64,000 nt of DNA from Comamonas terrigena NBRC 13299 (lineage in GTDB: Bacteria > Pseudomonadota > Gammaproteobacteria > Burkholderiales > Burkholderiaceae_C): the NCBI RefSeq assembly GCF_006740045.1, contig NZ_AP019749.1, positions 1,507,001 through 1,571,000 on the forward strand, in the 5' to 3' direction. The notes beneath the pieces are model-generated. The model saw only the letters and a list, made by a program, of their open reading frames with translations. It did not search any database and was not told the origin of the DNA. The translations under genes were made by a program, and so were the position numbers. Shown here piece by piece: positions 34,923-43,986 of the stretch. The stretch's first letter is position 1. Every line of letters starts with the position of its first letter.

Positions 34923-35675
34923 TCAGTAGGTCGCCCGGCCGCCGGAGAGATCGAAGACCGCGCCCGTGGTGAACGAGTTTTCCGCGCTCACCAGCCAGCC
35001 CACCAGCGATGCAATCTCGTCGACCTGGACGAAGCGGCCCCGGGGAATCTTGGAGAGCATGTAGTCGATGTGCTGCTGCGACATCTGGTCGAAGATCTTG
35101 GTTCGGGCCGCTGCCGGCGTGATGGCGTTGACCGAGATGTTCTGGCCTGCGGTTTCCTTGCCGATGCTCTTGGTCAGCGCGATGACGCCGGCCTTGGAGG
35201 CACTGTAGGCACAGGCATTCGGGTTGCCTTCCTTGCCGGCAATGGATGCCACGTTCACCACCCGGCCATAGCCCTGGCTCACCATGCCCTTGAGCAGCAC
35301 CTTGTTGACGTTGAACGTGCCATGCAGGTTCACCTTGATCACCTGGTCCCATTCCGTATCCGGGTAGTCGACCGTGGGGGCGTTGGCGCCCGCAATGCCG
35401 GCACTGTTCACCAGGATGGACACCGGTCCCAGGGCGGCCGTGGTGTCGGCGCTGGCCTGCTCCACGCTGGCCATGTTCGTGATGTCGGTGACGACGGTGT
35501 GCACGGTGCCTTGGGCCTGCAGCTTCTGCTGTGCTGCCTGCAGGGCGTGGGGGTCGCGGTCCCAGATGGCCACAGCCGCACCGCCGTCGAGAAGCCGCTC
35601 CACCACGGACAGGCCAATCCCTTGGGCGCCGCCGGTGACCACTGCCACCTTGCCTGCGAAGTCGTACTGGTTCAT
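34923..35675 (-). CDS. SDR oxidoreductase, possible 3-deoxy-2-keto sugar acid dehydrogenase
   Basis: NAD(P)-dependent short-chain dehydrogenase, 250 aa. It has TGGAQGIGLSVVE, NSAGIAG, the catalytic Ser (VNVASIAGKEG) and Tyr/Lys (AYSASKAG), and the typical C-terminus GAVFDLSGGRA. The neighbour genes suggest the reaction: with an FAH-fold hydrolase beside it, SDRs of this kind oxidise 2-keto-3-deoxy-L-fuconate (or a related acid) to the 2,4-diketo form. This is inference from context. ATG 35675 has AGGAG seven bases upstream; the ATG at 35681 sits directly against that site. Confidence 0.85.
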   Translation of the reverse strand: MNQYDFAGKVAVVTGGAQGIGLSVVERLLDGGAAVAIWDRDPHALQAAQQKLQAQGTVHTVVTDITNMASVEQASADTTAALGPVSILVNSAGIAGANAPTVDYPDTEWDQVIKVNLHGTFNVNKVLLKGMVSQGYGRVVNVASIAGKEGNPNACAYSASKAGVIALTKSIGKETAGQNISVNAITPAAARTKIFDQMSQQHIDYMLSKIPRGRFVQVDEIASLVGWLVSAENSFTTGAVFDLSGGRATY

Positions 35676-35685
35676 GTTCATCTCC

Positions 35686-36531
35686 TTACGCGGCAATCAC
35701 GCGCTGTTGCTGTTCACCCAGGCCGTCGATGCCCAGGCGCATGGTCTGGCCTGCGCGCAGGTACACCGGTGCTGGCTTGATGCCCATGCCGACGCCGGGC
35801 GGGGTGCCGGTGGAGATGACATCGCCGGGGTGCAGCGTCATGAAGCGGCTGAGGTAGGCAATGATTTCGGGCACCTTGAAAATCATCGTAGCGGTGCTGC
35901 CGTCCTGGTAGCGGTGGCCATCGACTTCCAGCCACAGCCGCAGCTGGTGCGGATCCGGCACCTCGTCCCGGGTGACCAGCCAGGGCCCGGTGGGGCCGAA
36001 GGTGTCGCAACCCTTGCCCTTGTCCCAGGTGCCTCCGCGCTCGATCTGGTATTCGCGTTCCGACACATCGTTGACCACGCAGTAGCCCGCCACGTGTTCC
36101 ATGGCCTGGCTGGCGTCGATGTAGGACGCGGTTTTGCCGATGACGATGCCCAGCTCCACTTCCCAGTCGGTCTTGACCGAGCCGCGCGGAATCTTGACGT
36201 CGTCATTGGGGCCGACAACGGCCGAGGTCCATTTGTTGAAGACCACGGGCTCCTGGGGGATGGGCATGTTCGATTCGGCAGCATGGTCGGCATAGTTCAG
36301 GCCGATGCAGATGAACTTGCCGATCTGACCCACACAGGCACCAAGGCGTGGCTGGCCGGCCACCAGCGGCAGGGTGGTGAGGTCCATGGCCGCCAGCTGG
36401 GCCACGGCGGCGCTGGCCAGGAATTTCCCGTCAATGTCCGCCGTCAGGCTGGAGATGTCCCGGATGCGACCTTCCGGGTCCAAAACTCCTGGCTTCTCCG
36501 CACCGGCTGGGCCATAACGCAACAACTTCAT
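35686..36531 (-). CDS. Fumarylacetoacetate hydrolase-family protein
   Basis: A 281-aa enzyme of the FAH fold. It shows the N-terminal small domain (MKLLRYGPAGAEKPGVLD), the core with FICIGLNYADHAAESNMPIPQEPVVFNKWTSAVVGPNDDVKIP, the metal ligands (DWEVELGIVIG) and GTPPGVGMGIKP. Its group includes enzymes called ureidoglycolate lyase or 2,4-diketo-3-deoxy-L-fuconate hydrolase, which cleave diketo acids to pyruvate plus a hydroxy acid. First gene of the minus-strand unit, 10 bases before the SDR and 91 bases from the divergent LysR gene. Confidence 0.88.
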   Translation of the reverse strand: MKLLRYGPAGAEKPGVLDPEGRIRDISSLTADIDGKFLASAAVAQLAAMDLTTLPLVAGQPRLGACVGQIGKFICIGLNYADHAAESNMPIPQEPVVFNKWTSAVVGPNDDVKIPRGSVKTDWEVELGIVIGKTASYIDASQAMEHVAGYCVVNDVSEREYQIERGGTWDKGKGCDTFGPTGPWLVTRDEVPDPHQLRLWLEVDGHRYQDGSTATMIFKVPEIIAYLSRFMTLHPGDVISTGTPPGVGMGIKPAPVYLRAGQTMRLGIDGLGEQQQRVIAA

Positions 36532-36622
36532 ACAACGTCTCCAAGTAATTCATTCGACGCTGCGCAGTCTAGGAGTCGCCAGCAGGCGCGCGCATGCGGA
36601 ACACAGGTCCAGGTAGAACAAA

Positions 36623-37597
36623 ATGGAATCTCCGGAGAAACCCGAGCAGGATGTGGCGCAGCAACTGGCCAGCCTGCATGCCATGGGCGGCCGGCTCAAG
36701 TTCAAACAGCTCAAGCTGCTCATCGCCATCGAAGACATGGGCTCGGTGCACCAGGCCGCCGTGCTGCTGCACATGTCGCAGCCGGGCGTGAGCAAGGCCC
36801 TGCGCGAAATAGAAGAAGCGATCGGCGTCACCTTGTTTGCCCGCACCCCGCAGGGCCTGGTGCCGACCGATATGGGGCGCTGTGCCATCCGGTATGCGCG
36901 CCTGATGCTGTCCAGCCTGGCGCACATGCACAAGGAGCTGCTGGGCATGTCCCGCACTTCCGGTGTGCGCATTGCCGTGGGCACGATTGCGGGCGCATTG
37001 GCAGCCGTGCTGGCCAATGCCCTGATTGCCTTTCACAGGCTGCACCCGGACGTGACGGTCGAGCTGCAGGAGGGCACCAGTGCCGACCTGCTGGAAGGTC
37101 TGCAAAGCGGGGTGCTGGACCTGGCGCTGTGCCGGACATCGGTGGCCCGGCGCACCGATATCTTCCATTTCGAATGGCTGCGCGAGGAAGAGGTGGCAGT
37201 GGCGGTCTCGCCCATGCATGCGCTCAGCCGCACTCCGGATGTCGGCTGGGAACAGGTGGCGCAGTACCCATGGATTCTGTTTCCCGGCCACATGCCGCTG
37301 CGCACCCTGCTGGAGCGCGAGGCGGCCAGCAATGGGGTGGTGCTGGCGTTCAGGCCGGTGGAGACCTCATCGACATTCGCCACGGCGCTGTTGCTGAACA
37401 AAAGCCCCGACATGGTGGCCCTGATGTCGCTGGAGACCCTGCAGTTTTTCGAGGCCCGGCAGACGCTGGCACGGCTGGACCTGAAGGTGCATGCCAATGC
37501 GGAGCCTTACGGCCTGGTGACCCGGGTCGGGGCGCCGGAGTCCGCGGCACTGACCGCGCTGAAGGCCTGTATCCGCAGGCAGGCCCTGTCGGCCTGA
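36623..37597 (+). CDS. LysR family regulator (GbpR-like)
   Basis: A 324-aa LTTR. The N-terminal wHTH shows FKQLKLLIAIEDMGSVHQAAVLLHMSQPGVSKALREIEEAIGVTLFART. The C-terminal inducer-binding domain resembles GbpR-type regulators that answer to sugars or sugar acids. It is divergent from the FAH/SDR/MFS unit with 91 bases between, the usual arrangement for a LysR controlling its neighbour operon. The first ~25 residues before the HTH are charged and unusual. Confidence 0.92.
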   Translation: MESPEKPEQDVAQQLASLHAMGGRLKFKQLKLLIAIEDMGSVHQAAVLLHMSQPGVSKALREIEEAIGVTLFARTPQGLVPTDMGRCAIRYARLMLSSLAHMHKELLGMSRTSGVRIAVGTIAGALAAVLANALIAFHRLHPDVTVELQEGTSADLLEGLQSGVLDLALCRTSVARRTDIFHFEWLREEEVAVAVSPMHALSRTPDVGWEQVAQYPWILFPGHMPLRTLLEREAASNGVVLAFRPVETSSTFATALLLNKSPDMVALMSLETLQFFEARQTLARLDLKVHANAEPYGLVTRVGAPESAALTALKACIRRQALSA

Positions 37598-37665
37598 AGA
37601 CCGCCTGGAGCCTGGGGGACACCGGCCCGTGATCGCAGCACCACGCTGGCGTGGTGCTGCCGGGC

Positions 37666-38910
37666 TCACTGTGCCTGGGCTGTCTGGCGGCCGCGTGCAG
37701 TCCCCAGCGTGATCCAGGTCAGCGCCACGCCGCACAGCGCGCCGGTGGCCATGCCCACCACCATGGGCAGGGGCTTGCCGGTGGAGAACAGGCCCACCAG
37801 TTGCATGGCGATGGCGCCCATGAGCATCTGCAGCGTGCCCAGCAGGGCCGACGCGGCGCCGGCAATGGCGCCATGCTCTTCCAGGGCCAGCACGGAGGTG
37901 GTGGGAATCACCAGACCCATGAAGGCGCTGGCAATGAAGTACAGCGCCATCAGTACCGCCAACTGGTCGCCGCCCAGCAGGTAATAGGTCAGCAGTGCAA
38001 CCATGACCACACCGCTGGCGCTGGCGGCCAGCTTGACCACGGTGGCCAGGCCGAAGCGCTGGCCCAGCGCGCCGGTGAACTGTGCGGCACCGATGAAGGC
38101 CACGGCATTCAGTGCAAACGCCATGCTGTACTGCGTGGTGGAGAGACCGTAGTGGTTGATCAGCACAAAGGGCGAGCCGGCCAGGTAGACGAAAAAGCCC
38201 GCCATGGCGCAGGCCCCGATGAAGACCAGACCCAGGTAGTGCGTGTCACGCAGCAGCAGCGCATAGGCGCGGAACGTGTCGGCCAGCTGGCTGTCGCCGC
38301 GTGCCGCTGGGCCACGGGTTTCGGGCAGGCCGCGCACCATGGCCAGCATGCCCAGTACCGCGGCCGCAGTGACCGCCCAGAACACCCAGCGCCAGCCGCC
38401 CAGCCCAATCACCGCACTGCCGGCCAGCGGTGCCAGGATGGGCGAGACGCTGAATACCAGCATCAGCAGCGACATCATGCGTGCCGCCTCGTGGCCGGTG
38501 TGCAGGTCCCGCACCACGGCGCGGGGAATCGCCATGCCGGCTGCCGCGCCCAGACCCTGGATGAAGCGCAGCACCACCAGGGTCTGAATGTCCTGCGCCA
38601 GCGCGCAGCCGATGCTGGCCAGCACAAAGATGGCCAGGCCCAGGTACAGCGGCTTTTTGCGGCCCCACAGATCGGCCAGCGAACCGAACAGTGGCTGGCC
38701 CACGCCCAGCGCCAAAAAGAAGGCCGTCAGGCTGGCCTGCACGGCCGATACCGGCGCGTTCAGGCTGGCGCCGATCTGCGGCAGCGCCGGCAGGTACATA
38801 TCGATGGCAAACGGCCCGATGGCCGAGAGCAGGCCGAGGATCAAGACCAGGCGCAGGGCGGAAGCAGGGGCAGATGAGGAAGCAGGGTTCGAAACGGGCA
38901 AATCAGACAT
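37666..38910 (-). CDS. Bcr/CflA family drug exporter
   Basis: MFS multidrug exporter with twelve helices, 414 aa. The signature FAIDMYLPALPQIGASLNAPVSAVQASLTAFFLALGVGQPLFGSLADLWGRKKPLYLGL is typical of Bcr/CflA, and PRAVVRDLHTGHEAARMMS follows helix 4. A longer frame from 39087 lacks conservation and was cut back to ATG 38910. Its neighbours (a LysR downstream on the other strand, a TPR gene upstream) give no hint of substrate. Confidence 0.92.
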   Translation of the reverse strand: MSDLPVSNPASSSAPASALRLVLILGLLSAIGPFAIDMYLPALPQIGASLNAPVSAVQASLTAFFLALGVGQPLFGSLADLWGRKKPLYLGLAIFVLASIGCALAQDIQTLVVLRFIQGLGAAAGMAIPRAVVRDLHTGHEAARMMSLLMLVFSVSPILAPLAGSAVIGLGGWRWVFWAVTAAAVLGMLAMVRGLPETRGPAARGDSQLADTFRAYALLLRDTHYLGLVFIGACAMAGFFVYLAGSPFVLINHYGLSTTQYSMAFALNAVAFIGAAQFTGALGQRFGLATVVKLAASASGVVMVALLTYYLLGGDQLAVLMALYFIASAFMGLVIPTTSVLALEEHGAIAGAASALLGTLQMLMGAIAMQLVGLFSTGKPLPMVVGMATGALCGVALTWITLGTARGRQTAQAQ

Positions 38911-39087
38911 AGGGGCGGGATTGTCGCGGATGGGCGAGGTTGCTGTGCGGAAAGGGCACTGGATGGGCTGGCTGCGTCTGCTGGGAGCGCGTAGATGGCG
39001 CAGCTGGTGGCACGAAGGGGCCGGATGGCATGCACATGCCGCTGCCGATGTTGATGGCGATGCGCTTGCAGGCGCTTTGTACCGCAC

Positions 39088-39411
39088 TCAACCCTGCTGT
39101 TTGTCCAGCCGTTTCAGGAACACCCCCAGCTCTTTCACCACCTGGGCATCGCCCTTGTCCTGGGCGCAGGCCAGGCCGTGCTCCCAGGCCTGGCGCGCGG
39201 CGGCTGGATCGCCTAGCGCCAGCTGGGTCTTGCCCAGCAGCTTCCAGGCCACGGAATAGTGCGGATCCAGTGTGGTGGCGCGCAGCAGGTGCTCCAGCGC
39301 AGTGGCGGGTTGTGCGTCGTCCAGGGCGGCTTTGCCCAGCGTGTAGCGCAGCAGTGCGGTTTCCTTGCCGGCATCCAGCAGAGCCTGCAGGCGTTGTGTC
39401 ATGGGGTTCAT
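39088..39411 (-). CDS. Small TPR-repeat protein
   Basis: A 107-aa protein made of about three helix-turn-helix repeats of TPR type: LLRYTLGKAALDDAQPATALEHLLRATTLDPHYSVAWKLLGKTQLALGDPAAARQAWEHGLACAQ. No signal peptide. TPR proteins mediate protein contacts; the partner is unknown. Two ATGs (39411 and 39402) are close together; the first is used. It is divergent from the STAS-like gene, 172 bases away. Confidence 0.82.
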   Translation of the reverse strand: MNPMTQRLQALLDAGKETALLRYTLGKAALDDAQPATALEHLLRATTLDPHYSVAWKLLGKTQLALGDPAAARQAWEHGLACAQDKGDAQVVKELGVFLKRLDKQQG

Positions 39412-39583
39412 GGTCCAGTCCCTCGCGCAATGCATGCGCTGGACACCATCTTGCCTGCGGTGCAGCAAACGCACGCGGTGTAGGGGCTGCCATCGGTGTC
39501 CTAAACCATCGATGGCAGTGCAGGCACTGCAGGCGCGGCCAGTCCGCCGTACAGTGAAGGTCTGCGACTCCAGGAGCGCTGCC

Positions 39584-39952
39584 ATGCTCACGTTCACCTT
39601 GATGAAGCCCGAAGGCATTTTGCGCCTGCACCCCAGCGGCCCGCTGACCGAGCAGGACTTTGAGCGGCTGCGGACCGAGGTGGATGCCTATCTGATGGGC
39701 CACGCCCGGCTGAATGGGGTGCTGGTGCGGGCGGCCGAGTTTCCCGGCTGGGAGAACTGGGCCGGGTTCAGCGCCCACATGCACTTTGTGCACGCGCACC
39801 ACAAGCGGGTGGAGCGCATAGCCCTGGTGACCGACAGTGCGGTGGCGGGCCTGGGCGAGTTTCTGGCCGAGCATTTCACTTCGGCCGAGGTGCGGCGTTT
39901 TCCGCTGGCCGATGAACGGCTGGCAATGCAGTGGCTGCAAGCGGCGTCATGA
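39584..39952 (+). CDS. STAS/SpoIIAA-like protein
   Basis: A 122-aa protein with the SpoIIAA-like (DUF3478-type) pattern: ILRLHPSGPLTEQDFERLRTEVDAYL, VLVRAAEFPGWENWAGFSAHMHFVHAHHKRVERIALVTDSAVAGLGEFLAEHFTSAEVRRFP. Family members resemble lipid- or nucleotide-binding STAS folds; exact role unknown. ATG 39584 has a CAGGAG site. The upstream frame that starts earlier is not supported. Single gene. Confidence 0.85.
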   Translation: MLTFTLMKPEGILRLHPSGPLTEQDFERLRTEVDAYLMGHARLNGVLVRAAEFPGWENWAGFSAHMHFVHAHHKRVERIALVTDSAVAGLGEFLAEHFTSAEVRRFPLADERLAMQWLQAAS

Positions 39953-40038
39953 TGGCCGGGCGGAAATGCCTTGGCGGCGGGTGGGCTGGGCTGCAGCCGT
40001 CCTGAAGGAAGAAGGCACGCAGCCACGCGCAGGCGTGC

Positions 40039-41547
40039 TCAGCGCATGCGCCAGCGCACCAGCGCGGCGGCTGCCACTAGCAACGCCGAGGCGCTGATCA
40101 GCACCGCGGTAAAGCCCTGGTCAAAGGCCGTGTGGGCGGCGTGCACCAGCGGCTGCGCAACGGCCGCGGGCAGGCCTTCGGCAGCCAGCAGTGCTTCGTC
40201 CAGGCTGTCGCGCACACTGGCGGGCAAGGCACCGGCCACTGCCGGGAGTGCCAGACTGTGGGCGTAGACCGCCGAGAGCATGCTGCCCATCAGCGTCACG
40301 CCCAGGGCGCCACCCAGCTCGTACGACACCTCTTCCACCGAAGCCGCCATGCCCGCGCGTTCGGGCGCGACGCTCATCAGGATGGTGGCCGACGCCGCTG
40401 TCATCGTCGCACCTACGCCAAAGCCCAGCACCGCCAGGCTCAGCACCTGCCATGGCGTGGCGGCCAGGTGCACCCACCAGTAGGCGGCCATGCCCAGGCC
40501 GGCCACCAGCAGCGCACGCGCCAGCAGCAGCGGGCTGCCCCAGCGGTGCAACAGCCGCCCGGCAATGGGGCCGGCCACAAACGCCGCCACCGGCAGGGGC
40601 AGCGTGGCCCAGCCGGCCTCCAGGGGGGAATAGCCCGCCACCAGTTGCAGCCGCTGGCTGAACACCAGCTGCATGCCCAGCAGCGCAGCCGACGAGGTCA
40701 GTGCAGCCACCACCGCCATGCTGAACGTCGGGTTGCGGAACAGTTCCAGGTCCAGCAGCGGGTGGGCGCTGCGGCGCTGGCGGTGCACAAAGATGGCCAG
40801 AAACGCCGTGCCCAGCAGCAGCGCCAGCAGGGCCATGGCCCAGTCCGGCACGGCCTTGCCTGCCTCCTTGATGGCGTAGGTGCAGGCCACCAGACCCACC
40901 ATCACCTGCAGGCTGGCAATGCCGTCCCAGGGGCGCTGGCGGTCGCCGTGCGAGGGGGCGATATAGCGCCAGGCCAGGGGCAGCGTGACCAGCACAATGG
41001 GCACGTTGATCAGGAACACCGAACCCCACCAGAAATGCTCCAGCAGCGCGCCGCCCACCACCGGCCCGAAGGCCGCGCCGCCCGAGGCCACCGAGGCCCA
41101 GATACCGATGGCCAGGGCACGTTCCTTGTCATCGCCAAAGCTCAGTCGGATCACCGACAGCGTGGCCGGCATCATCATGGCGGCGCCCACACCCAGCAGT
41201 GCACGCGCGGCAATCAGCACGCCGGTGTCGGGTGCAAACGCCGCCAGCAGCGAGGCCGCACCAAACACCACCAGGCCCGACAGCAGCATCGTCTTGTGAC
41301 CCAGCTTGTCGCCCAGCGTGCCCATGCCCAGCAGCAGGCCCGAGACGACCAGCGCGTAGATGTTGATGATCCACAGCTTGGCCGAGGCACTGGCCGCCAG
41401 ATCGTGTGTCAGCCGGGGCAGGGCGGTGTAGAGCACCGTCATGTCGATGACGATCAGCAGCAGGGCCACGGACACAATGCCCAGCACCAGCCAGCGGTGG
41501 CGCGCGGCGGGAGCGGTGTGGAGGGGAGTGGAAACAGACAGAACCAT
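40039..41547 (-). CDS. DHA2 family MFS exporter, SmvA-like
   Basis: Fourteen-helix proton antiporter, 502 aa. Motifs: DMTVLYTALPRLTHDLAASASAKLWIINIYALVVSGLLLGMGTLGDKLGHKTMLL and ARALLGVGAAMMMPATLSVI. These fit SmvA/QacA-type exporters of cationic biocides such as paraquat and quaternary ammonium compounds; substrate not proven. ATG 41547 was chosen over an earlier one at 41643 because the region before it is not family-like. It diverges from a LysR gene across 112 bases with two AT-rich palindromes. Confidence 0.9.
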   Translation of the reverse strand: MVLSVSTPLHTAPAARHRWLVLGIVSVALLLIVIDMTVLYTALPRLTHDLAASASAKLWIINIYALVVSGLLLGMGTLGDKLGHKTMLLSGLVVFGAASLLAAFAPDTGVLIAARALLGVGAAMMMPATLSVIRLSFGDDKERALAIGIWASVASGGAAFGPVVGGALLEHFWWGSVFLINVPIVLVTLPLAWRYIAPSHGDRQRPWDGIASLQVMVGLVACTYAIKEAGKAVPDWAMALLALLLGTAFLAIFVHRQRRSAHPLLDLELFRNPTFSMAVVAALTSSAALLGMQLVFSQRLQLVAGYSPLEAGWATLPLPVAAFVAGPIAGRLLHRWGSPLLLARALLVAGLGMAAYWWVHLAATPWQVLSLAVLGFGVGATMTAASATILMSVAPERAGMAASVEEVSYELGGALGVTLMGSMLSAVYAHSLALPAVAGALPASVRDSLDEALLAAEGLPAAVAQPLVHAAHTAFDQGFTAVLISASALLVAAAALVRWRMR

Positions 41548-41610
41548 GACAAAACCAATGCGTATCAGCCAGCGCTCCAGCTCTGCCGGTGCGCAATGAC
41601 CGCATGATTC

Positions 41611-41647
41611 ATCAATTAATTGATTTATAAAAGTTTGATTCAATCAA
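41611..41647. promoter_or_regulatory. Palindromes between the SmvA-like and LysR genes
   Basis: ATCAATTAATTGAT (41611-41624, perfect) and TTGATTCAATCAA (41635-41647) share TTGAT/ATCAA half-sites. They lie in the divergent promoter region and are likely LysR binding sites controlling both genes. Confidence 0.65.
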
Positions 41648-41659
41648 TAAAATTGATGT

Positions 41660-42550
41660 ATGGAATGGACACTTGAACGCCTGAACCAGTTTGTTGCCGT
41701 GGCCGAATGCGGCTCGATGACGCAGGCCGCACGCCGCCTGGGCCGGGCGCAGTCGGCCGTGAGCATGGCCATGGGCTTGCTGGAGGCCGATCTGGGCGTG
41801 GCGCTGTTCAGCCGTGCCGGCCGCAGCGTGCAGCTCACACCGGCCGGCAGCGTGATGCTGCTGGAAGCCCGCGCGCTGCTGCACCAGGCCCAGGCGCTGG
41901 AGCTGCGGGCCCGTGCACTGGCCGCAGGCCAGACCGCCACGCTGTGCATGGCGCTGGACGAGGCGCTGCCGTACCCGCCGATCGCCCGGTTGCTGCGTGA
42001 ACTGGCCCAGCACTATCCGGCGCTGGAGCTGACGGTGCTCAACGGCACGGCTGCCGAAGTGGCGCTGGCCGTGCAAAGCCAGCGTGCCCAGCTGCGCTTT
42101 CAGTTTGACCGGGGGGTGGTCGGCGGACAGTTTGCCCAGCGCTCCGTGGCCAGCGTGCCGCAGATGGTGTGTGTGGCGCACGACCATCCGCTGGCCCGGC
42201 AGTCCCGCGTCAGCCGCCAGGCCCTGGCTGCGCAGCGTCAGTTGGTGATGTGCATCGAAGGCGTGGAGGAGCTGGTGCTCAGCCCCCGCGTGTGGCGTTC
42301 GGACAGCTTTTATGTGCTGGCCGACATGGTGGCCGATGGCCTGGGCTGGGCCATCCTGCCGCGCAACATCATCGAGTACGGTGAGGGGATCTCGCGCCTG
42401 ACCGTGCTGCATTGCCCCGAGCTGCTGCTGCCTCCGCTGGCCGTGCGCATGCTGACGCTGCAAGGCGCCGTACTGGATGCCACTGCGCAGTGGATCCAGC
42501 AGCGCATGGCCGAGGTGCTGATGCCGGAGGGCCAGGGCCTGTTCACCTGA
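41660..42550 (+). CDS. LysR family regulator
   Basis: A 296-aa LTTR: RLNQFVAVAECGSMTQAARRLGRAQSAVSMAMGLLEADLGVALFSRAGRSVQLTPAG is the wHTH. The effector domain shows ELTVLNGTAAEVALAVQSQRAQLRF and VADGLGWAILPRN. It is divergent from the SmvA-like exporter and lies next to two palindromes, so it probably controls that gene. The start is within the AT-rich promoter zone; ATG 41660 fits the usual N-terminus (MEWTLERLNQF). Confidence 0.92.
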   Translation: MEWTLERLNQFVAVAECGSMTQAARRLGRAQSAVSMAMGLLEADLGVALFSRAGRSVQLTPAGSVMLLEARALLHQAQALELRARALAAGQTATLCMALDEALPYPPIARLLRELAQHYPALELTVLNGTAAEVALAVQSQRAQLRFQFDRGVVGGQFAQRSVASVPQMVCVAHDHPLARQSRVSRQALAAQRQLVMCIEGVEELVLSPRVWRSDSFYVLADMVADGLGWAILPRNIIEYGEGISRLTVLHCPELLLPPLAVRMLTLQGAVLDATAQWIQQRMAEVLMPEGQGLFT

Positions 42551-42784
42551 GTGCAGAAAATGCGTTGCGCCGCGGGAAGGCATGTCGGCCCTGGTGTGAA
42601 CCGTTTTTTCTCCGAAAACCTTTGCGCAGACATCACGCATGGGGGCCCATGCAGACAGCCTCGTCAGCTCACTTTTCGGCATGAACGCCTGCGCCATGGC
42701 GTTCACCCGCTGACCTTCGGGCTTGTGCCCGCCGCCGATGCCCCCATCTGTGGCAGTCTGTGGACTTCTGACCTCCTTCGCGCC

Positions 42785-43867
42785 ATGCCACTTTCCAATC
42801 CCTTGGCCCGTTTCTTTCGCAGCCCGGTTGTGGCCTACCCGCAATCGCCCCAGTTTGCGGGCGGGCGCTTTCGCAACATCCACCCCCGTCCTGCCCAGGG
42901 TCCACAACCCGGCGCCAAGGTGATGTGGGATTTCTTTTTCAACAAGCCGCGCAACTCGGAGCCGGCGGCACCACTGCCGGTGCAGCCGCTCACGCGCGCC
43001 CAGCTGGAGGTGGCGCCCGAGCGCAGCCTCTACCGCATCGGCCACTCCACCTTGCTGATGAAGCTGCGTGGGGGCTGGTGGATCACCGACCCGGTGTTTG
43101 CCGAACGTGCCTCACCGCTGGCCTTCTTCGGGCCCAAGCGCTTTCATGCACCACCCATTGCATTGGCGGAGTTGCCACCGTTGCGCGGCGTGCTGTTGTC
43201 GCACGACCATTACGACCACCTGGACCGCGCCACGGTGCGGATTCTGGCGGCCAAAACCGATCTGTTCATTTGCACCTTGGGCGTGGGGGACCGGCTGGTG
43301 GCATGGGGCGTGCCGGCCGCCAAGGTGCAGCAGTACGACTGGTGGCAGGGCACGCAGGTGGACGGGCTGCGCTTCACGGCCACACCGGCCCAGCACTTTT
43401 CGGGTCGCAGCCTGCGCGACGGCAACCACACGCTGTGGGCCTCCTGGGTGATCGAAGACCTGGAAAGCACGCAGCCGCTGCGCATCTTCTTCAGCGGCGA
43501 TGGCGGCTACTTTGACGGTTTCAGGCAGATAGGCCGGCAGTTTGGCCCCTTCGATGTGACGCTGATGGAGACCGGCGCCTACAACGAACACTGGCCCTAT
43601 GTGCACATGCACCCCGCGCAGACCGTGCAGGCCCATCAGGATCTGGGCGGCAAATGGCTGCTGCCCATCCACAACGGCACTTTCAATCTGGCCATGCATG
43701 CCTGGTGGGACCCGTTCGAGCGCGTGGTGGACCTGGCCGAGGCCCAGGCCATTGCCGTGGCCACGCCGCTGATGGGCGAGCGGCTGGACCTGGCCGCTCC
43801 CCATACCGGCGAGCGCTGGTGGCGGGCGCTGGTGCCGGTGGAGGAGGGGGAGCCCCGTACCGCGTGA
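42785..43867 (+). CDS. MBL-fold metallohydrolase (UlaG/NAPE-PLD-like)
   Basis: A 360-aa metallo-beta-lactamase-fold enzyme. The metal motif is LSHDHYDHLDRATVR, with further ligands near PAQHFSGRS, FFSGDGGYFDGF and LPIHNGTFNLA. The layout (an N-terminal extension, then IGHSTLLMKLRGGWWITDPVF) fits the NAPE-PLD/UlaG group that acts on phospho-lipids or lactones. Substrate unknown. The start ATG 42785 is well downstream of the LysR stop; the stretch between (42551-42784) holds an eight-pair hairpin (TGAACGCC/GGCGTTCA) near 42682-42705 but no gene. Confidence 0.9.
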   Translation: MPLSNPLARFFRSPVVAYPQSPQFAGGRFRNIHPRPAQGPQPGAKVMWDFFFNKPRNSEPAAPLPVQPLTRAQLEVAPERSLYRIGHSTLLMKLRGGWWITDPVFAERASPLAFFGPKRFHAPPIALAELPPLRGVLLSHDHYDHLDRATVRILAAKTDLFICTLGVGDRLVAWGVPAAKVQQYDWWQGTQVDGLRFTATPAQHFSGRSLRDGNHTLWASWVIEDLESTQPLRIFFSGDGGYFDGFRQIGRQFGPFDVTLMETGAYNEHWPYVHMHPAQTVQAHQDLGGKWLLPIHNGTFNLAMHAWWDPFERVVDLAEAQAIAVATPLMGERLDLAAPHTGERWWRALVPVEEGEPRTA

Positions 43868-43874
43868 CACGGTG

Positions 43875-43911
43875 GCCCTGTGCATCGCCCATGCGGGGCC
43901 ATGCACAGGGC
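43875..43911. repeat. Perfect 11-bp inverted repeat between convergent genes
   Basis: GCCCTGTGCAT and ATGCACAGGGC flank 15 bases just after the MBL gene stop. No T run follows, so it may be a Rho-linked terminator stem or a mobile-type repeat. Confidence 0.5.
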
Positions 43912-43986
43912 GGCCCTGGTGGCGCAGACCTGTGCGGGTGGAGTGCAGGGCGATGGGCGGTGGGTCGGGCCCCCCGGAACGGGCGC

